Assembly (NCBI RefSeq): GCF_004762095.1 | Contig: NZ_SIJH01000015.1 | Coordinates: forward strand, 1-64,000 | DNA length: 64,000 nt | Direction of reading: 5' to 3' | From: Tabrizicola caldifontis | GTDB lineage: Bacteria > Pseudomonadota > Alphaproteobacteria > Rhodobacterales > Rhodobacteraceae | In this document: in pieces, positions 8,274-17,843 of the stretch | How positions within the stretch are numbered: the first letter of the stretch is position 1 | How the letters are laid out: every line of letters begins with the position of its first letter | Notes under the pieces: model-generated | Told to the model about the DNA's origin: nothing | The model's database searches: none | Seen by the model: only the letters and a program-made list of their open reading frames with translations | Translations under genes and position numbers: made by a program

Positions 8274-9287
8274 TCAGCCGCCGGTATGGCTCATGTGGCG
8301 GGTGATCTGACCGGTGACCTTCTGGCGGGAATAGTCGAAGTCGTGGCCCCTGGGCTTGCGGGCGATGGCCGCGCGGATGGCCTGTTCTACCAGTGCATCA
8401 TCGGTGCTGGCGCGCAGGGGTGCGCGCAGGTCAGCCATGTCCTCCTGGCCGAGGCACATGTAGAGCTGCCCCGTGCAGGTCAGACGAACGCGGTTGCAGC
8501 TTTCGCAGAAATTGTGGGTGAGCGGCGTGATGAAGCCGACCTTCTGGCCGGTTTCCTCAACGCGCACATATCGGGCGGGGCCGCCGCTGCGTTCGGCTAG
8601 ATCGGTCAGGCTGAACCGTTCGGCCAGCCGGGCGCGGAGGTCCTTGAGCGGCCAGTACTGGTCAAGGCGAAGGGGGGACATGTCCTCGCCCATCGGCATG
8701 ACCTCGATGAAGGTCAGGTCATGGCCTTCGGTCGCGCACCAGTCAAGAAGAGGGAAAAGTTCATCCTCGTTGAAGCCCTTAAGCGCGACGGCGTTGATCT
8801 TGACGCGCAGGCCGGCAGTCTTGGCCGCCTCGATCCCCTCCAGCACCTGGGGCAGGCGGCCCCAGCGGGTGATCCGGGCGAACTTGTCGGGGTCCAGCGT
8901 GTCGAGCGAGACATTGACACGGCGAACCCCAAGGTCGGCAAGGGGCCGGGCAAAGCGGGCAAGCTGGCTGCCGTTGGTGGTCAGCGTCAGTTCCTTCAGT
9001 GCGCCCGTACCCAGATGCCGTGCCATTGCCTCGAAGAAGGTCAGGATGCCCTTGCGCACCAGCGGCTCGCCCCCGGTGATACGCAGTTTCTGCACGCCGA
9101 GACGGACGAAGGCCGAGCAGAGGCGGTCCAGCTCCTCGAGGCTCAGCAGTTCGGCCTTGGGCAGGAAGGTCATGTTTTCCGACATGCAGTAGGTGCAGCG
9201 GAAATCGCAGCGGTCGGTGACCGAGACCCGAAGATAGCTGATCGGCCGGGCAAAGGGATCGACAAGGGGTGGCGCCGGGAAGGTCAT
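8274..9287 (-). CDS. moaA: MoaA, GTP 3',8-cyclase (molybdenum cofactor)
   Basis: 337 residues. Radical SAM enzyme that starts molybdopterin synthesis by converting GTP to 3',8-cyclo-GTP. The SAM-binding cluster cysteines are Cys27, Cys31 and Cys34 (CDFRCTYC); the second cluster cysteines are in [13 protein letters not shown] near residues 265-280. The chain ends in Gly-Gly (MSHTGG), needed for activity in characterised MoaA. No other moa genes are adjacent. Complete and of normal length. Confidence 0.95.
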   Translation of the reverse strand: MTFPAPPLVDPFARPISYLRVSVTDRCDFRCTYCMSENMTFLPKAELLSLEELDRLCSAFVRLGVQKLRITGGEPLVRKGILTFFEAMARHLGTGALKELTLTTNGSQLARFARPLADLGVRRVNVSLDTLDPDKFARITRWGRLPQVLEGIEAAKTAGLRVKINAVALKGFNEDELFPLLDWCATEGHDLTFIEVMPMGEDMSPLRLDQYWPLKDLRARLAERFSLTDLAERSGGPARYVRVEETGQKVGFITPLTHNFCESCNRVRLTCTGQLYMCLGQEDMADLRAPLRASTDDALVEQAIRAAIARKPRGHDFDYSRQKVTGQITRHMSHTGG

Positions 9288-9373
9288 GCCGGAAAGCTAG
9301 GTCAGCTTGACGGGCCACACAAGTGCGCGAACGACAATTGCAGGGCGGGATGCGGCGGGCTAGGCTCTTAACC

Positions 9374-9856
9374 ATGAGATACCTTGCCCTTTTCCCGGTT
9401 CTGGCCATTGTGCTGTCGGGCTGCGCCCTGTTTCGGCAAGAGGCTGCGGATGCCCGCCCCGGCCCGGTGACCGGACCTTCCGAGGCACAGCCAGCGACCG
9501 AAATCGCCCCTGCCGTAGCCACCACGGTGCTGGGCGCGCGGGCCGTCAGCGCGGCGGCACTGGACCGGACCACGCCCGAGGAAAAGGCTGCGGCCCTGTC
9601 CGCCCGGGCAACGGGCGGCGAAAGGCAGCTGGGCAGGGTTGTGGTCGCGCTGGGCCCGCCAGCCGAGCAGGGACTGTGGCTGTCCACCGCGCTGGTCAAG
9701 GAGGTGACGCAGGGCCGGATCACGACGGCAGACGGCAAGAGCATAGCGGTCGAGCTGCGGCCGGGCACGGGCGCGGCGCTTCTGTCGCTGGCTGCCTATC
9801 AGGCGCTGGGCCTGCCGCTGACCAGCTTGCCCGAGGTGACGATCTTCGCGCTCTGA
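9374..9856 (+). CDS. Predicted lipoprotein, 160 aa
   Basis: ATG at 9374. The N-terminus is a lipoprotein signal (MRYLALFPVLAIVLSGC; lipobox LSGC, lipidated Cys at residue 17). After a low-complexity Ala/Pro linker, the mature part has a compact domain with LGRVVVALGPPAEQGLWLSTALV and RPGTGAALLSLAAYQALGL, which suggests a periplasmic beta-rich fold. I do not recognise a named family. A strong hairpin begins 25 bases after its stop. Confidence 0.65.
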   Translation: MRYLALFPVLAIVLSGCALFRQEAADARPGPVTGPSEAQPATEIAPAVATTVLGARAVSAAALDRTTPEEKAAALSARATGGERQLGRVVVALGPPAEQGLWLSTALVKEVTQGRITTADGKSIAVELRPGTGAALLSLAAYQALGLPLTSLPEVTIFAL

Positions 9857-9881
9857 TCGGCGTCGTGCCCGACCCTGGCCA

Positions 9882-9929
9882 CCGGGGGGCAGCCCCCGGA
9901 CCGCCGAAGTATTTCCGCAAGGAGCAAAT
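9882..9929. repeat. Dispersed hairpin repeat, copy A (also likely terminator)
   Basis: Hairpin CCGGGGG (9882-9888) with CCCCCGG (9893-9899), loop GCAG, followed by GTATTT (9909-9914) and AAGGAGCAAAT. The same arrangement recurs at 18.6, 38.5, 45.07 and 55.3 kb. It lies between two convergent genes and could terminate transcription from both sides. Confidence 0.7.
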
Positions 9930-9940
9930 GCAGGCGGGCC

Positions 9941-10612
9941 TCAGTCCGTCAGGTGACGCGCGGCCTCTTTCCGGGCAAAGGATTTCAGCCGGGCGCCATG
10001 GTCGGCAAGGAAGCTACGCGTGCGCCCGGCATCATGTTTCGACAGATCGCGCAGCCACCAGGCCACGGCCTTCTGGATGAACCAGTCGGGATCTTCCGCA
10101 AGGCTGGCGCACCAGCCAAGCACGCGGTCGCGGATTGCAAGGTCGGCCGCTTTCGGAAAGTTCTGTCTGGTCCAGGGCAGCGTCATCACAAGCGCCGCGC
10201 GGCGGGTCCACATGTGGGGGCTGACAATCCAGGCCTCGACCACATCAAGCCGCGAGGGGTCGGCCACCAGCCGCTTCTGCCCGGCAATGCTGGCGTGATC
10301 GGCAATGGCCCAGGCGTCGAAATCGGGCACCCACGAAACGATCAGCGCCCAGGAGGCCTCATCCGGTCGGATGCGGGCCTGGGTCAGAAGCCTTGCGGCG
10401 GCGATGCGGGCCTCGTGGATGTTGGTGCGCCAGAGGTCGGCGGCAAGTGCAATGCGGTCTTCAAGCGTACGCTCGGAGCGCCAGCGATCGGCCAGGGTTG
10501 CGATCGCAGCTGCCGAGACACCCAGGTAGGGCCGAGGTGCCTTGTGATAGGCCAGCATTTCGGCTGCCCGGGCCGGGTCGGCAAGTGCCTGAAGTTCGGC
10601 AAGTGGTGTCAT
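9941..10612 (-). CDS. DNA alkylation repair protein (AlkD-like)
   Basis: 223 residues, all-helical HEAT-repeat protein of the AlkC/AlkD DNA glycosylase superfamily; the pattern RWRSERTLEDRIALAADLW, MTLPWTRQNFP and DWFIQKAVAWWLRDLSKHDA matches this group. AlkD removes positively charged alkylated bases without flipping them. The enzymatic role here is inferred from the family. No operon partner; the start lies 66 bases from the DUF3833 gene. Confidence 0.8.
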   Translation of the reverse strand: MTPLAELQALADPARAAEMLAYHKAPRPYLGVSAAAIATLADRWRSERTLEDRIALAADLWRTNIHEARIAAARLLTQARIRPDEASWALIVSWVPDFDAWAIADHASIAGQKRLVADPSRLDVVEAWIVSPHMWTRRAALVMTLPWTRQNFPKAADLAIRDRVLGWCASLAEDPDWFIQKAVAWWLRDLSKHDAGRTRSFLADHGARLKSFARKEAARHLTD

Positions 10613-10680
10613 CTGGCGTATCCCGGGGCGTATCCTGCGCGGTCAGCCCCTACCTGCCAGTCCGCGTGCCCGGCGGCAAG

Positions 10681-11214
10681 TCAGCGCCGGATCACGAAGC
10701 GGACCGAGGCAACCGGGATGCCGGCCCGGCTGACCACGGCATCGTTGACCACCGTCCCGTCGGGACGGGAATAGATGATATCCTGAAAGCCCAGCCGGGT
10801 GATACCCGAGGGCGATCGGAAATCGGCGGTGTAGCTCAGGCGTATACGGCCGTCTTCCTCGATGACGGCGGCCTCGCCCACGGTGTCTTCGCGCTTGCCG
10901 GTCCAGCGGCCGGGCCCGGTTTCGCGGAAGATCCATGTCAGGCGGTCCTGCTGGCCGTCGTCGTAAACGAAATCTTCGACCACGGTCAGGGTCCGCGCAC
11001 CGCTCGGCCCGGTGACGCTGCCATTCAGCCGTGCGGTGAAGCGGCGTTCGTCGCCGGTCAGCCACACGCGGAAATGCCCGCGTCCGGTCGTGCGTCCGCG
11101 GAAGGCGGAGACAAGGGTGATCGGCGGGCCGGGTTCGCTGGGGATGGCCGGGGCAGAGGCGCAGGCCGCTAAGGGCAGGGTGGCAAGGGAAAGAAGCAGG
11201 GTTCTGCGCTGCAT
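10681..11214 (-). CDS. DUF3833-family lipoprotein
   Basis: 177 residues with a lipoprotein signal (MQRRTLLLSLATLPLAAC; lipobox LAAC, Cys at residue 18). The mature domain shows the DUF3833 pattern: FRGRTTGRGHFRVWLTG, FVYDDGQQDRLTWIFRE, GRWTGKREDTVGEA and a final IPVASVRFVI. A lipocalin-like beta barrel is likely. Function unknown. It lies downstream of glmS, separated by 90 bases. Confidence 0.75.
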   Translation of the reverse strand: MQRRTLLLSLATLPLAACASAPAIPSEPGPPITLVSAFRGRTTGRGHFRVWLTGDERRFTARLNGSVTGPSGARTLTVVEDFVYDDGQQDRLTWIFRETGPGRWTGKREDTVGEAAVIEEDGRIRLSYTADFRSPSGITRLGFQDIIYSRPDGTVVNDAVVSRAGIPVASVRFVIRR

Positions 11215-11303
11215 GGCGGACTCCGGTTTTGCAGGAATACGGACCGGAGACCTGGCCGGATCAGGCCGGGGCGTGTTCCGTGGGCGATGCCGGACCGGGG
11301 GTG

Positions 11304-13121
11304 CTATTCGACTGTCACGGATTTCGCCAGATTGCGCGGCTGGTCCACGTCGGTGCCCTTGGCGACGGCGGTATGGTAGGCCAGAAGCTGGGCCGGCACC
11401 GCATAGAGGATCGGCGCCCAGAGCGGATCGACCGTGGGCAGAGTGAGGGTCTTCCAGGTGCCGTGGCCGGCGGTTCTGATTCCTTCGGCATCCGACAACA
11501 GCAGCACCTTGCCGTTGCGGGCCATCACCTCCTGCATGTTCGACACCGTCTTGTCGAACAGCGCATCCTTGGGGGCCAGAACGATCACCGGCACGGCGGC
11601 ATCGATCAGGGCGATGGGGCCGTGCTTCAGCTCGCCCGAGGCGTAGCCTTCAGCGTGGATATAGCTGATTTCCTTAAGTTTCAGGGCGCCTTCCAGGGCC
11701 AGCGGGAACATCGGCCCACGGCCAAGGAACAGGACGTCCTGTGCGCGGGCCAGATCCTCGGCGATGCGGGCGATCGGTTCGGAAAGGCCAAAGGCGGCGT
11801 TCATCAGGCCGGGCACGGCGCGCAGGGCTTCGAGCCGGTCATTCAGCGTGGTGGCGTCTATCCGGCCACGATCCTGCGCCGCCTTCAGCGCCATCAGTGC
11901 AAGCACGGTCAGCTGGCAGGTGAAGGCCTTGGTCGAGGCTACGCCGACCTCAACTCCGGCGTGGATCGGCAGCGCGAGATCGCTTTCGCGCGCGATCGAG
12001 GAGGTGGGGACGTTGACCACCGCGACGACCCTTGCGACCTTCTCTTTCACATGGCGCAGTGCCGCAAGGGTGTCTGCGGTCTCGCCCGACTGGCTGACGA
12101 AGACGGCCATCGAGGCAGGGGACAGGACCGGATCGCGGTAGCGGAATTCGCTGGCGATATCGATGTCGGCGGGAAGGCCGGCGAGCTGCTCGAACCAGTA
12201 TTTGGCGACGTGACAGGCGTAGGAGGCCGTGCCGCAGGCAACCAGGGTCACGCGGTCTATGCCGGTGAAATCCAGATCTTGCGGCATTTCCAGCGTGCCG
12301 CGTGCCGAGGTGTAGCCCTTCAGCGCGTCGGCGATGACCACGGGCTGTTCGGCGATCTCCTTGGCCATGAAATGCTTGTGGCCGCACTTTTCGATCCGGG
12401 TGCTGTCCAGCCGGACACGGGTCTCTGCGCGGTTCGCCAGCCGGTCGGCAGCGTCGAAGATCTGCGCACCGTCACGGGTGATCACCGCCCAGTCGCCTTC
12501 CTCCAGATAGGTGATCCGGTCCGTCAGCGGGGCAAGTGCAATGGCGTCGGAGCCGACGAACATCTCGCCCTCGCCATGGCCTATGGCAAGCGGGCTGCCG
12601 CGCCGGGCGGCGATCAGCAGGTTCTCCTCGCCTTCAAAGAGGAAGCACAGCGCGAAGGCTCCTTCCAGCCGTTTCAGGGTGCTGCGCGCGGCTTCGACCG
12701 GTGTTGCGCCGCGGTCGATCGCGCGCCGGGCCAGCAGCGCGACGGTCTCGGTATCGGTGTCCGATTCCTGGGCATAGCCGTCAGCGGCAAGCTCCTCGCG
12801 CAGGGTGCGGAAGTTCTCGATGATGCCGTTGTGGACCACGGCGACCGACCCGGCACGGTGCGGATGGGCATTGGCGACAGTGGCCGCGCCATGGGTGGCC
12901 CAGCGGGTGTGGCCGATGCCTGCCTTGCCTGGCAGAGGGTGATGAACAAGTAGATCGGACAGGTTCACCAGCTTGCCCACCGCCCGGCGACGGTCGAGCC
13001 TGCCGGCATTCACCGTGGCGATGCCGGCGCTGTCATAGCCCCGGTATTCCAGCCGTTTCAGGGCCTCGACCAGCAGGGGGGCTGCCTCATGGTTACCCAA
13101 GACACCTACAATACCGCACAT
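11304..13121 (-). CDS. glmS: GlmS, glucosamine-6-phosphate synthase
   Basis: 605 residues. It makes glucosamine-6-phosphate from fructose-6-phosphate and glutamine, feeding peptidoglycan and LPS synthesis. The N-terminal Ntn glutaminase domain begins MCGIVG with nucleophile Cys2; the C-terminal half has two SIS domains (VACGTASYACHVAKYWFEQ; VSQSGETADTLAALR) and ends NLAKSVTVE as in the family. Two bases separate it from glmU, so they form an operon. No glmS ribozyme is visible; that element belongs to Gram-positives. Confidence 0.96.
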   Translation of the reverse strand: MCGIVGVLGNHEAAPLLVEALKRLEYRGYDSAGIATVNAGRLDRRRAVGKLVNLSDLLVHHPLPGKAGIGHTRWATHGAATVANAHPHRAGSVAVVHNGIIENFRTLREELAADGYAQESDTDTETVALLARRAIDRGATPVEAARSTLKRLEGAFALCFLFEGEENLLIAARRGSPLAIGHGEGEMFVGSDAIALAPLTDRITYLEEGDWAVITRDGAQIFDAADRLANRAETRVRLDSTRIEKCGHKHFMAKEIAEQPVVIADALKGYTSARGTLEMPQDLDFTGIDRVTLVACGTASYACHVAKYWFEQLAGLPADIDIASEFRYRDPVLSPASMAVFVSQSGETADTLAALRHVKEKVARVVAVVNVPTSSIARESDLALPIHAGVEVGVASTKAFTCQLTVLALMALKAAQDRGRIDATTLNDRLEALRAVPGLMNAAFGLSEPIARIAEDLARAQDVLFLGRGPMFPLALEGALKLKEISYIHAEGYASGELKHGPIALIDAAVPVIVLAPKDALFDKTVSNMQEVMARNGKVLLLSDAEGIRTAGHGTWKTLTLPTVDPLWAPILYAVPAQLLAYHTAVAKGTDVDQPRNLAKSVTVE

Positions 13122-13123
13122 TT

Positions 13124-14476
13124 CTAATGACCTTTCGCCTTCGCAGCCTTGATGGCCTTCAACTTTTCGAACATCCGGGTGGCAAGGCCGGGTTTTGTGA
13201 CCTGTCGGGCGCGGCCGATGGCAACCGCCTCGGGCGGCACGTCCTCGGTGATGACCGAGCCAGAGGCGGTCAGCGCCCCGTCGCCCACCTTCACCGGCGC
13301 GACCAGCATGGTGTCCGAGCCGATGAAGGCGCGCTTGCCGATGGTGGTGCGATGCTTCATCACCCCGTCGTAATTGCAGGTGACGGTGCCCGCGCCGATG
13401 TTGGTGTGTTCGCCGACATGGGCATCGCCGAGATAGGTCAGGTGGCCGACCTTCACGCCCTCTTCCAGGATGGCGTTCTTGATTTCCACGAAATTGCCGA
13501 CGTGCACGTCCTCGGCCAGTTCCGCGCCGGGGCGGAGGCGGGCGAAGGGGCCGACGCTGGCGCCGCGGCTGATGTGGCAGCCTTCGAGATGGCAGAAGCC
13601 CTTGATCTCAGCGCCGGATTCCACTGTGACGCCGAGACCGAAGATCACGTTCGGGCCGATCACCGCATCGCGACCGACCCAGGTGTCCAGCGCGAAGAAC
13701 ACGGTATCCGGCGCGGTCAGGGTAACACCGTTGTCCAGCGCAGCGGTGCGCGCGCGCGCCTGGAAGGCGGCCTCGGCCTCGGCCAGCTGCGCGCGGGTGT
13801 TGACCCCGAGCGTTTCGGATTCGTCGCAGATGACCACACCCGCCGACAGGCCGCGGCGGCGGGCCAGTTCGACCACATCGGTCAGATAGTATTCCTTTGC
13901 GGCATTGTCGTTCCGCACCTCGGCGACCAGCGAAAGAAGCAGATGCACATTTGCGCAGATCACGCCAGAATTGCAAAGGGTTATGGCGCGTTCCTCAAGG
14001 CTGGCGTCCTTGAATTCGCGGATAGCCAGCACTTCGTCACCTTCGGTGATCAGGCGCCCGTAGCGCCCCGGATCCCTTGCGTGAAAGCCCAGCACGACGA
14101 CGGCATGGCGCGACCGGGCGGCCAGCATGGTGCGCAGGGTTTCCTCGCGTATCAGGGGGGTATCGCCGTACAGAACGATGGCTTCGCCTGTGGCGTCGGC
14201 CAGCCGGGGGGCCGCCTGGGCCACGGCATGGGCCGTGCCCAGCTGGGGATCCTGGACGACGGTTTCGACCGCCTCTGACCAGTCGCGCGCTGCAGCCACG
14301 ACCGCTTCGCCGCCGTGGCCGGTGACCACGACAAGGCGCTCTGGCTCCAGCGCCTGGGCCGTGGCCAGCGCATGGTGCAGCAGCGGCGCGCCGGCCATGC
14401 GGTGCAGCACCTTGGGCAGGTCGGAGTTCATTCGCGTGCCCTGACCGGCGGCCAATACGATGACGGATACCTGCAT
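13124..14476 (-). CDS. glmU: GlmU, bifunctional acetyltransferase/uridyltransferase
   Basis: 450 residues. The N-terminal pyrophosphorylase domain has the nucleotide loop LAAGQGTRMNSDLPKVLH; the C-terminal left-handed beta-helix (hexapeptide repeats from about residue 250, e.g. GAGTVTCNYDGVMKHRT) acetylates GlcN-1-P. Together they make UDP-GlcNAc. It is first in the glmU-glmS pair and divergent from gph, with a 92-base shared promoter region. Confidence 0.96.
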   Translation of the reverse strand: MQVSVIVLAAGQGTRMNSDLPKVLHRMAGAPLLHHALATAQALEPERLVVVTGHGGEAVVAAARDWSEAVETVVQDPQLGTAHAVAQAAPRLADATGEAIVLYGDTPLIREETLRTMLAARSRHAVVVLGFHARDPGRYGRLITEGDEVLAIREFKDASLEERAITLCNSGVICANVHLLLSLVAEVRNDNAAKEYYLTDVVELARRRGLSAGVVICDESETLGVNTRAQLAEAEAAFQARARTAALDNGVTLTAPDTVFFALDTWVGRDAVIGPNVIFGLGVTVESGAEIKGFCHLEGCHISRGASVGPFARLRPGAELAEDVHVGNFVEIKNAILEEGVKVGHLTYLGDAHVGEHTNIGAGTVTCNYDGVMKHRTTIGKRAFIGSDTMLVAPVKVGDGALTASGSVITEDVPPEAVAIGRARQVTKPGLATRMFEKLKAIKAAKAKGH

Positions 14477-14568
14477 TCTGCCCCTTCCCTTGTCGTTGCG
14501 CCCGTTTTACCCCCCGCCGACAGGGAGACAAGGGGGCGGGGCCTCACGTCAGGTTACAGGATGCTGCA

Positions 14569-15219
14569 ATGCGCTGCGTGGTTTTCGATCTGGACGGAAC
14601 GCTGGCCGACACTTCGGCCGATCTTCTGGCGGCGGCCAATGCCAGCCTGCCCGCCCCGGTTCTGGGGCCGCAGGACGCGCTGACAGCCTTTCACGGCGGC
14701 CGGGCGATGCTGCGGCTGGGTTTTTCGCGGTTGGGAATGGCGTGGTCCGAGGCCGATGTCGAGGCGGCCTATCCCGCGCTTCTGGATGCCTATGCGAAAG
14801 GGATCGCGGTGCATACGCAGCTTTATCCCGGCGCGATGGCGGCGGTCGAGGCGCTGAAGGGGGCGGGCTTTGCGGTGTCGGTCTGCACCAACAAGCCCGA
14901 GGCCCTGGCCGAGCAGCTCTTGCGCGCGCTTGGGGTGCGGGAGGCATTCGGGGCTCTGGTCGGCGCGGACACCTTTCCGGTGCGCAAGCCCGACCCGCTG
15001 CCCTATCGCGCCGCCGTCGAGCGGGCCGGGGGTGTGGTCGGGCGCTCGATGCTGGTCGGGGATACCGAGACCGACGCCAAGACCGGCGTCGCGGCTGGGG
15101 TGCCGGTGGCCTTGGTGACCTTCGGGCCGGAAGGCGCGGGGGTGGGGCGGTTCGCCCCGGCGGCGCTTCTGGACCGTTACGAGGATCTGCCGGGACTGGC
15201 CGAGCGTCTGCTGGGGTAG
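14569..15219 (+). CDS. gph: HAD-family phosphatase, phosphoglycolate phosphatase-like
   Basis: 216 residues. HAD motif I is FDLDGTLADT with nucleophile Asp7 and Asp9; motif II is in SVCTNKP, motif III Lys in RKPDPLP, motif IV in LVGDTETDA. Normal length for bacterial Gph, which dephosphorylates 2-phosphoglycolate from oxygenase side reactions or DNA repair. HAD substrate specificity is hard to read from sequence, so another sugar-phosphate substrate is possible. Confidence 0.82.
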   Translation: MRCVVFDLDGTLADTSADLLAAANASLPAPVLGPQDALTAFHGGRAMLRLGFSRLGMAWSEADVEAAYPALLDAYAKGIAVHTQLYPGAMAAVEALKGAGFAVSVCTNKPEALAEQLLRALGVREAFGALVGADTFPVRKPDPLPYRAAVERAGGVVGRSMLVGDTETDAKTGVAAGVPVALVTFGPEGAGVGRFAPAALLDRYEDLPGLAERLLG

Positions 15220-15237
15220 CGTCCGGGGAAAGAGCGG

Positions 15238-15272
15238 CGCCAGAGCATTTCGAATATTCAAAACCTCTGGCG
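15238..15272. repeat. Inverted repeat after gph
   Basis: CGCCAGAG (15238-15245) and CTCTGGCG (15265-15272) are perfect 8-base arms around a 19-base AT-richer spacer that itself contains the palindrome GAATATTC (15252-15259). It starts 18 bases after the gph stop and lies about 100 bases before the exporter start, so it may be a terminator or an operator. Confidence 0.5.
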
Positions 15273-15372
15273 GGACATGGCCGGAAGGGACAGGATGCGT
15301 CGGCGTCCGCCCTCTGGCTGGGCCGCTTGTCCCGTTTGACAGTTTGCGTGGGCCCCCATACCGTCCGCGGCC

Positions 15373-16614
15373 ATGAGCCTTGCCGCAGAAGCACCCCCGG
15401 GTCCGCAGGTCAGCCGCCATGCGGTGACCTTCGTGCTGATCACCGTGTTTCTGGACATGGTGGGTTTCGGGATCATCATGCCGGTGGTGCCCAAGCTGAT
15501 CGAGGACGTGGGCCATGTCACGATCGACCGAGCCGCGGTGATCGGCGGTTGGATGTTCGCGGCCTTCAGCCTGTCGCAGTTCGTCTTTGCGCCCTTCATG
15601 GGCAACCTGGCCGACCGGTTCGGGCGCCGGCCGCTTCTGCTGCTAGCGATCTTCGGGCTGGGGATGGACTTCATCCTGATGGCGCTGGCGCCGTCACTGG
15701 CCTGGCTGTTCGCGGGCCGGATCATTGCCGGCATCTGCGGTGCCAGCTGGATCATCGCGTCGGCCTTCATCGCCGACGTGACCGCGCCCGAGGACCGGGC
15801 GCGCGTCTATGGCTACATGGGGGCGGCTTTCGGGGTGGGGTTTGTCATCGGACCTGCGATCGGGGGCCTTCTGGGCGAGTTCGGGCCGCGGGTGCCGTTC
15901 TGGGTGGCGGCGGGGATCTCGCTCTTGAATTTCGTCTATGGCCTGCTGGTTCTGCCAGAGTCGCTTGCCCCGGCCAACCGGCGGAAGTTCGAACTGTGGC
16001 GCGCCAACCCCTTCGGTGCATTCCGGGTTTTTGCCAGCTACCCCGGCGTGCTGCCGATGGTGCTGGTCATGGGGCTGTTCTTCTTTTCGACCGCCGTCTA
16101 CCCGGCAATCTGGACCTTCTGGGGCATCGCCAAGTTCGGTTGGTCCGAGGCGATGGTGGGCTTGACTCTGGCGATCTTCGGATTGATCGCGGGGGGCTTT
16201 CAGGGGTTTCTCACCGGCCCGGCTGCGGCGCGGTTCGGCGAATGGCGGGTGGCCATGTTCGGGCTGGTCTGCGCGACGCTGGTGGTGCTGGGCTACGGTT
16301 TCGTCGGAACGGTCCTTGGCGTCTTTGCGCTCATGATCCTGCACGGACCGGAAGGGTTCGTGCATCCCCTGATGACGGCGATGCTGACGAAACGCGTGCC
16401 CGAGGATGCGCAAGGCGAGCTGCAGGGCGGCATCTCGGCGGTGACCAATGTGGCAATGCTGTTCGGCACGGTGTTCTTCGCCTTCCTTTTCGGGCATTTC
16501 TGGGCTGAAGAACGGGCCTGGCGCTCGACCGATGTTGCCTATTGGGTAGCGGCTGGGTTCATGGCGGCGACGACCGTGTTGTTTGCACTGTTGAAACGGG
16601 CAGAGAAGGCATGA
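15373..16614 (+). CDS. MFS efflux transporter, TetA-like
   Basis: 413 residues with about 12 membrane helices. Motif A lies between helices 2 and 3 ([13 protein letters not shown]), and [20 protein letters not shown] in helix 1 is typical of the TetA(class A-C)/multidrug DHA1 family, drug:proton antiporters of the inner membrane. Chromosomal relatives often have no known drug. The stop overlaps the ATG of the following aminotransferase gene (ATGA). A TTGACA occurs at 15336-15341, but promoter assignment is weak. Confidence 0.85.
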   Translation: MSLAAEAPPGPQVSRHAVTFVLITVFLDMVGFGIIMPVVPKLIEDVGHVTIDRAAVIGGWMFAAFSLSQFVFAPFMGNLADRFGRRPLLLLAIFGLGMDFILMALAPSLAWLFAGRIIAGICGASWIIASAFIADVTAPEDRARVYGYMGAAFGVGFVIGPAIGGLLGEFGPRVPFWVAAGISLLNFVYGLLVLPESLAPANRRKFELWRANPFGAFRVFASYPGVLPMVLVMGLFFFSTAVYPAIWTFWGIAKFGWSEAMVGLTLAIFGLIAGGFQGFLTGPAAARFGEWRVAMFGLVCATLVVLGYGFVGTVLGVFALMILHGPEGFVHPLMTAMLTKRVPEDAQGELQGGISAVTNVAMLFGTVFFAFLFGHFWAEERAWRSTDVAYWVAAGFMAATTVLFALLKRAEKA

Positions 16615-17843
16615 GCGAGCGGTTCAGCGGAAGCTTCACGCAGCAGGAGCCGATCCCCGAGGCGGGGATCGAAGCGGCCTTGGCGGTGCTGCGGCATGGG
16701 CGGCTGCACCGCTACAACACGGTGGCCGGCGAGGTGGCCGAGACGGCAGCACTGGAACAGGACTTCGCGGCCTATGTCGGCGCGCGCTATTGTCTGGCGC
16801 TGGCTTCCGGCGGGGCGGCGATGGCCTGTGCGTTGCGGGCATGTCAGGTGAAACCGGGGGATCCGGTGCTGTCAAATGCCTTCACGCTTGCCCCGGTGCC
16901 GGGTGCGATTGCCAGTCTCGGCGCGCGGCCCGTCTTCGTGGAGGTGACCGAGAATCTGACCATCGATCTTGGACATCTGGAGGCGCAGGCGAAGGCCAGT
17001 GGCGCAAGGATCCTGCTTCTGTCGCACATGCGCGGCCATGTCTGCGACATGGATTCGCTGGTGGCACTTTGCGATCGGTTGGGTGTGCGGGTGATCGAGG
17101 ATTGCGCGCACACGATGGGAGCGAAGTGGCGCGGCGTGCCCTCAGGGCGGCACGGCGCGATCGGATGCTATTCGACGCAGACCTACAAGCACATGAATTC
17201 TGGCGAGGGCGGCCTGCTTGTCACGGACGATGCCGAGCTTGCCGCGCGGGCGGTGCTGCTGTCGGGCTCCTACATGCTTTACGCTCGTCACCGCGCCGCA
17301 CCCCCGCCCGAGGTGTTCGAGTCGCTGAAGCTCGAGGTTCCCAACGTCTCAAGCCGGATGGACAACCTGCGTGCGGCGATCCTGCGACCGCAGATTGCGC
17401 TGCTGGACGATCGACGGGCACGGTGGCGGGTGCTCTACCAGGGGATGGAAAAGGGCCTTGCCGGCGTGGCGGAGATCAGGCTGATCCCGCGACCGCAGCA
17501 TGAGGATTATGTCGGCTCGTCCTTCCAGTTTCTGCTGCCGGGCTGGGATCCGGCGCGGGTGGCCGCCTTTGTCGCGGGTGCGGCGGCCCGGGGGGTCGAA
17601 TTGAAATGGTTCGGCGCAGCCGATCCGAAGGGCTTCACCAGCCGTTATGCCCACTGGCGCTATGCCGCGCCCGAGACCTTGCCGCAGACCGACCGTGTAC
17701 TGGCCGGCCTGATCGACATGCGCCTGCCCTTGACCTTTACGCCTGACGATGTGGCCCAGATCGCCCGCATCATCGGCGAAGAGGTGGCGCGCGCGGCACG
17801 GGCCGAGCGGCTTGATACCCTGGCTGCTCCGGCCGCGGACTAG
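16611..17843 (+). CDS. DegT/DnrJ/EryC1/StrS-family aminotransferase
   Basis: 410 residues. PLP fold type I sugar aminotransferase family: GGAAMACALRAC in the cofactor phosphate loop, IEDCAHTMGAKWRG with the PLP-ring Asp, and the predicted Schiff-base Lys in TQTYKHMNSGEGG. Family members transaminate nucleotide-linked keto sugars, though some act on other substrates. It overlaps the exporter stop by four bases, so the two are coupled, an unusual pairing without sugar-nucleotide genes nearby. The stop abuts the end of an IS remnant. Confidence 0.8.
   Translation: MSERFSGSFTQQEPIPEAGIEAALAVLRHGRLHRYNTVAGEVAETAALEQDFAAYVGARYCLALASGGAAMACALRACQVKPGDPVLSNAFTLAPVPGAIASLGARPVFVEVTENLTIDLGHLEAQAKASGARILLLSHMRGHVCDMDSLVALCDRLGVRVIEDCAHTMGAKWRGVPSGRHGAIGCYSTQTYKHMNSGEGGLLVTDDAELAARAVLLSGSYMLYARHRAAPPPEVFESLKLEVPNVSSRMDNLRAAILRPQIALLDDRRARWRVLYQGMEKGLAGVAEIRLIPRPQHEDYVGSSFQFLLPGWDPARVAAFVAGAAARGVELKWFGAADPKGFTSRYAHWRYAAPETLPQTDRVLAGLIDMRLPLTFTPDDVAQIARIIGEEVARAARAERLDTLAAPAAD

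Noticed and set aside
11215-11303. glmS riboswitch/ribozyme or regulatory RNA around glmS
   Set aside because: The upstream side of glmS is two bases from glmU, leaving no room, and nothing folded is evident downstream.
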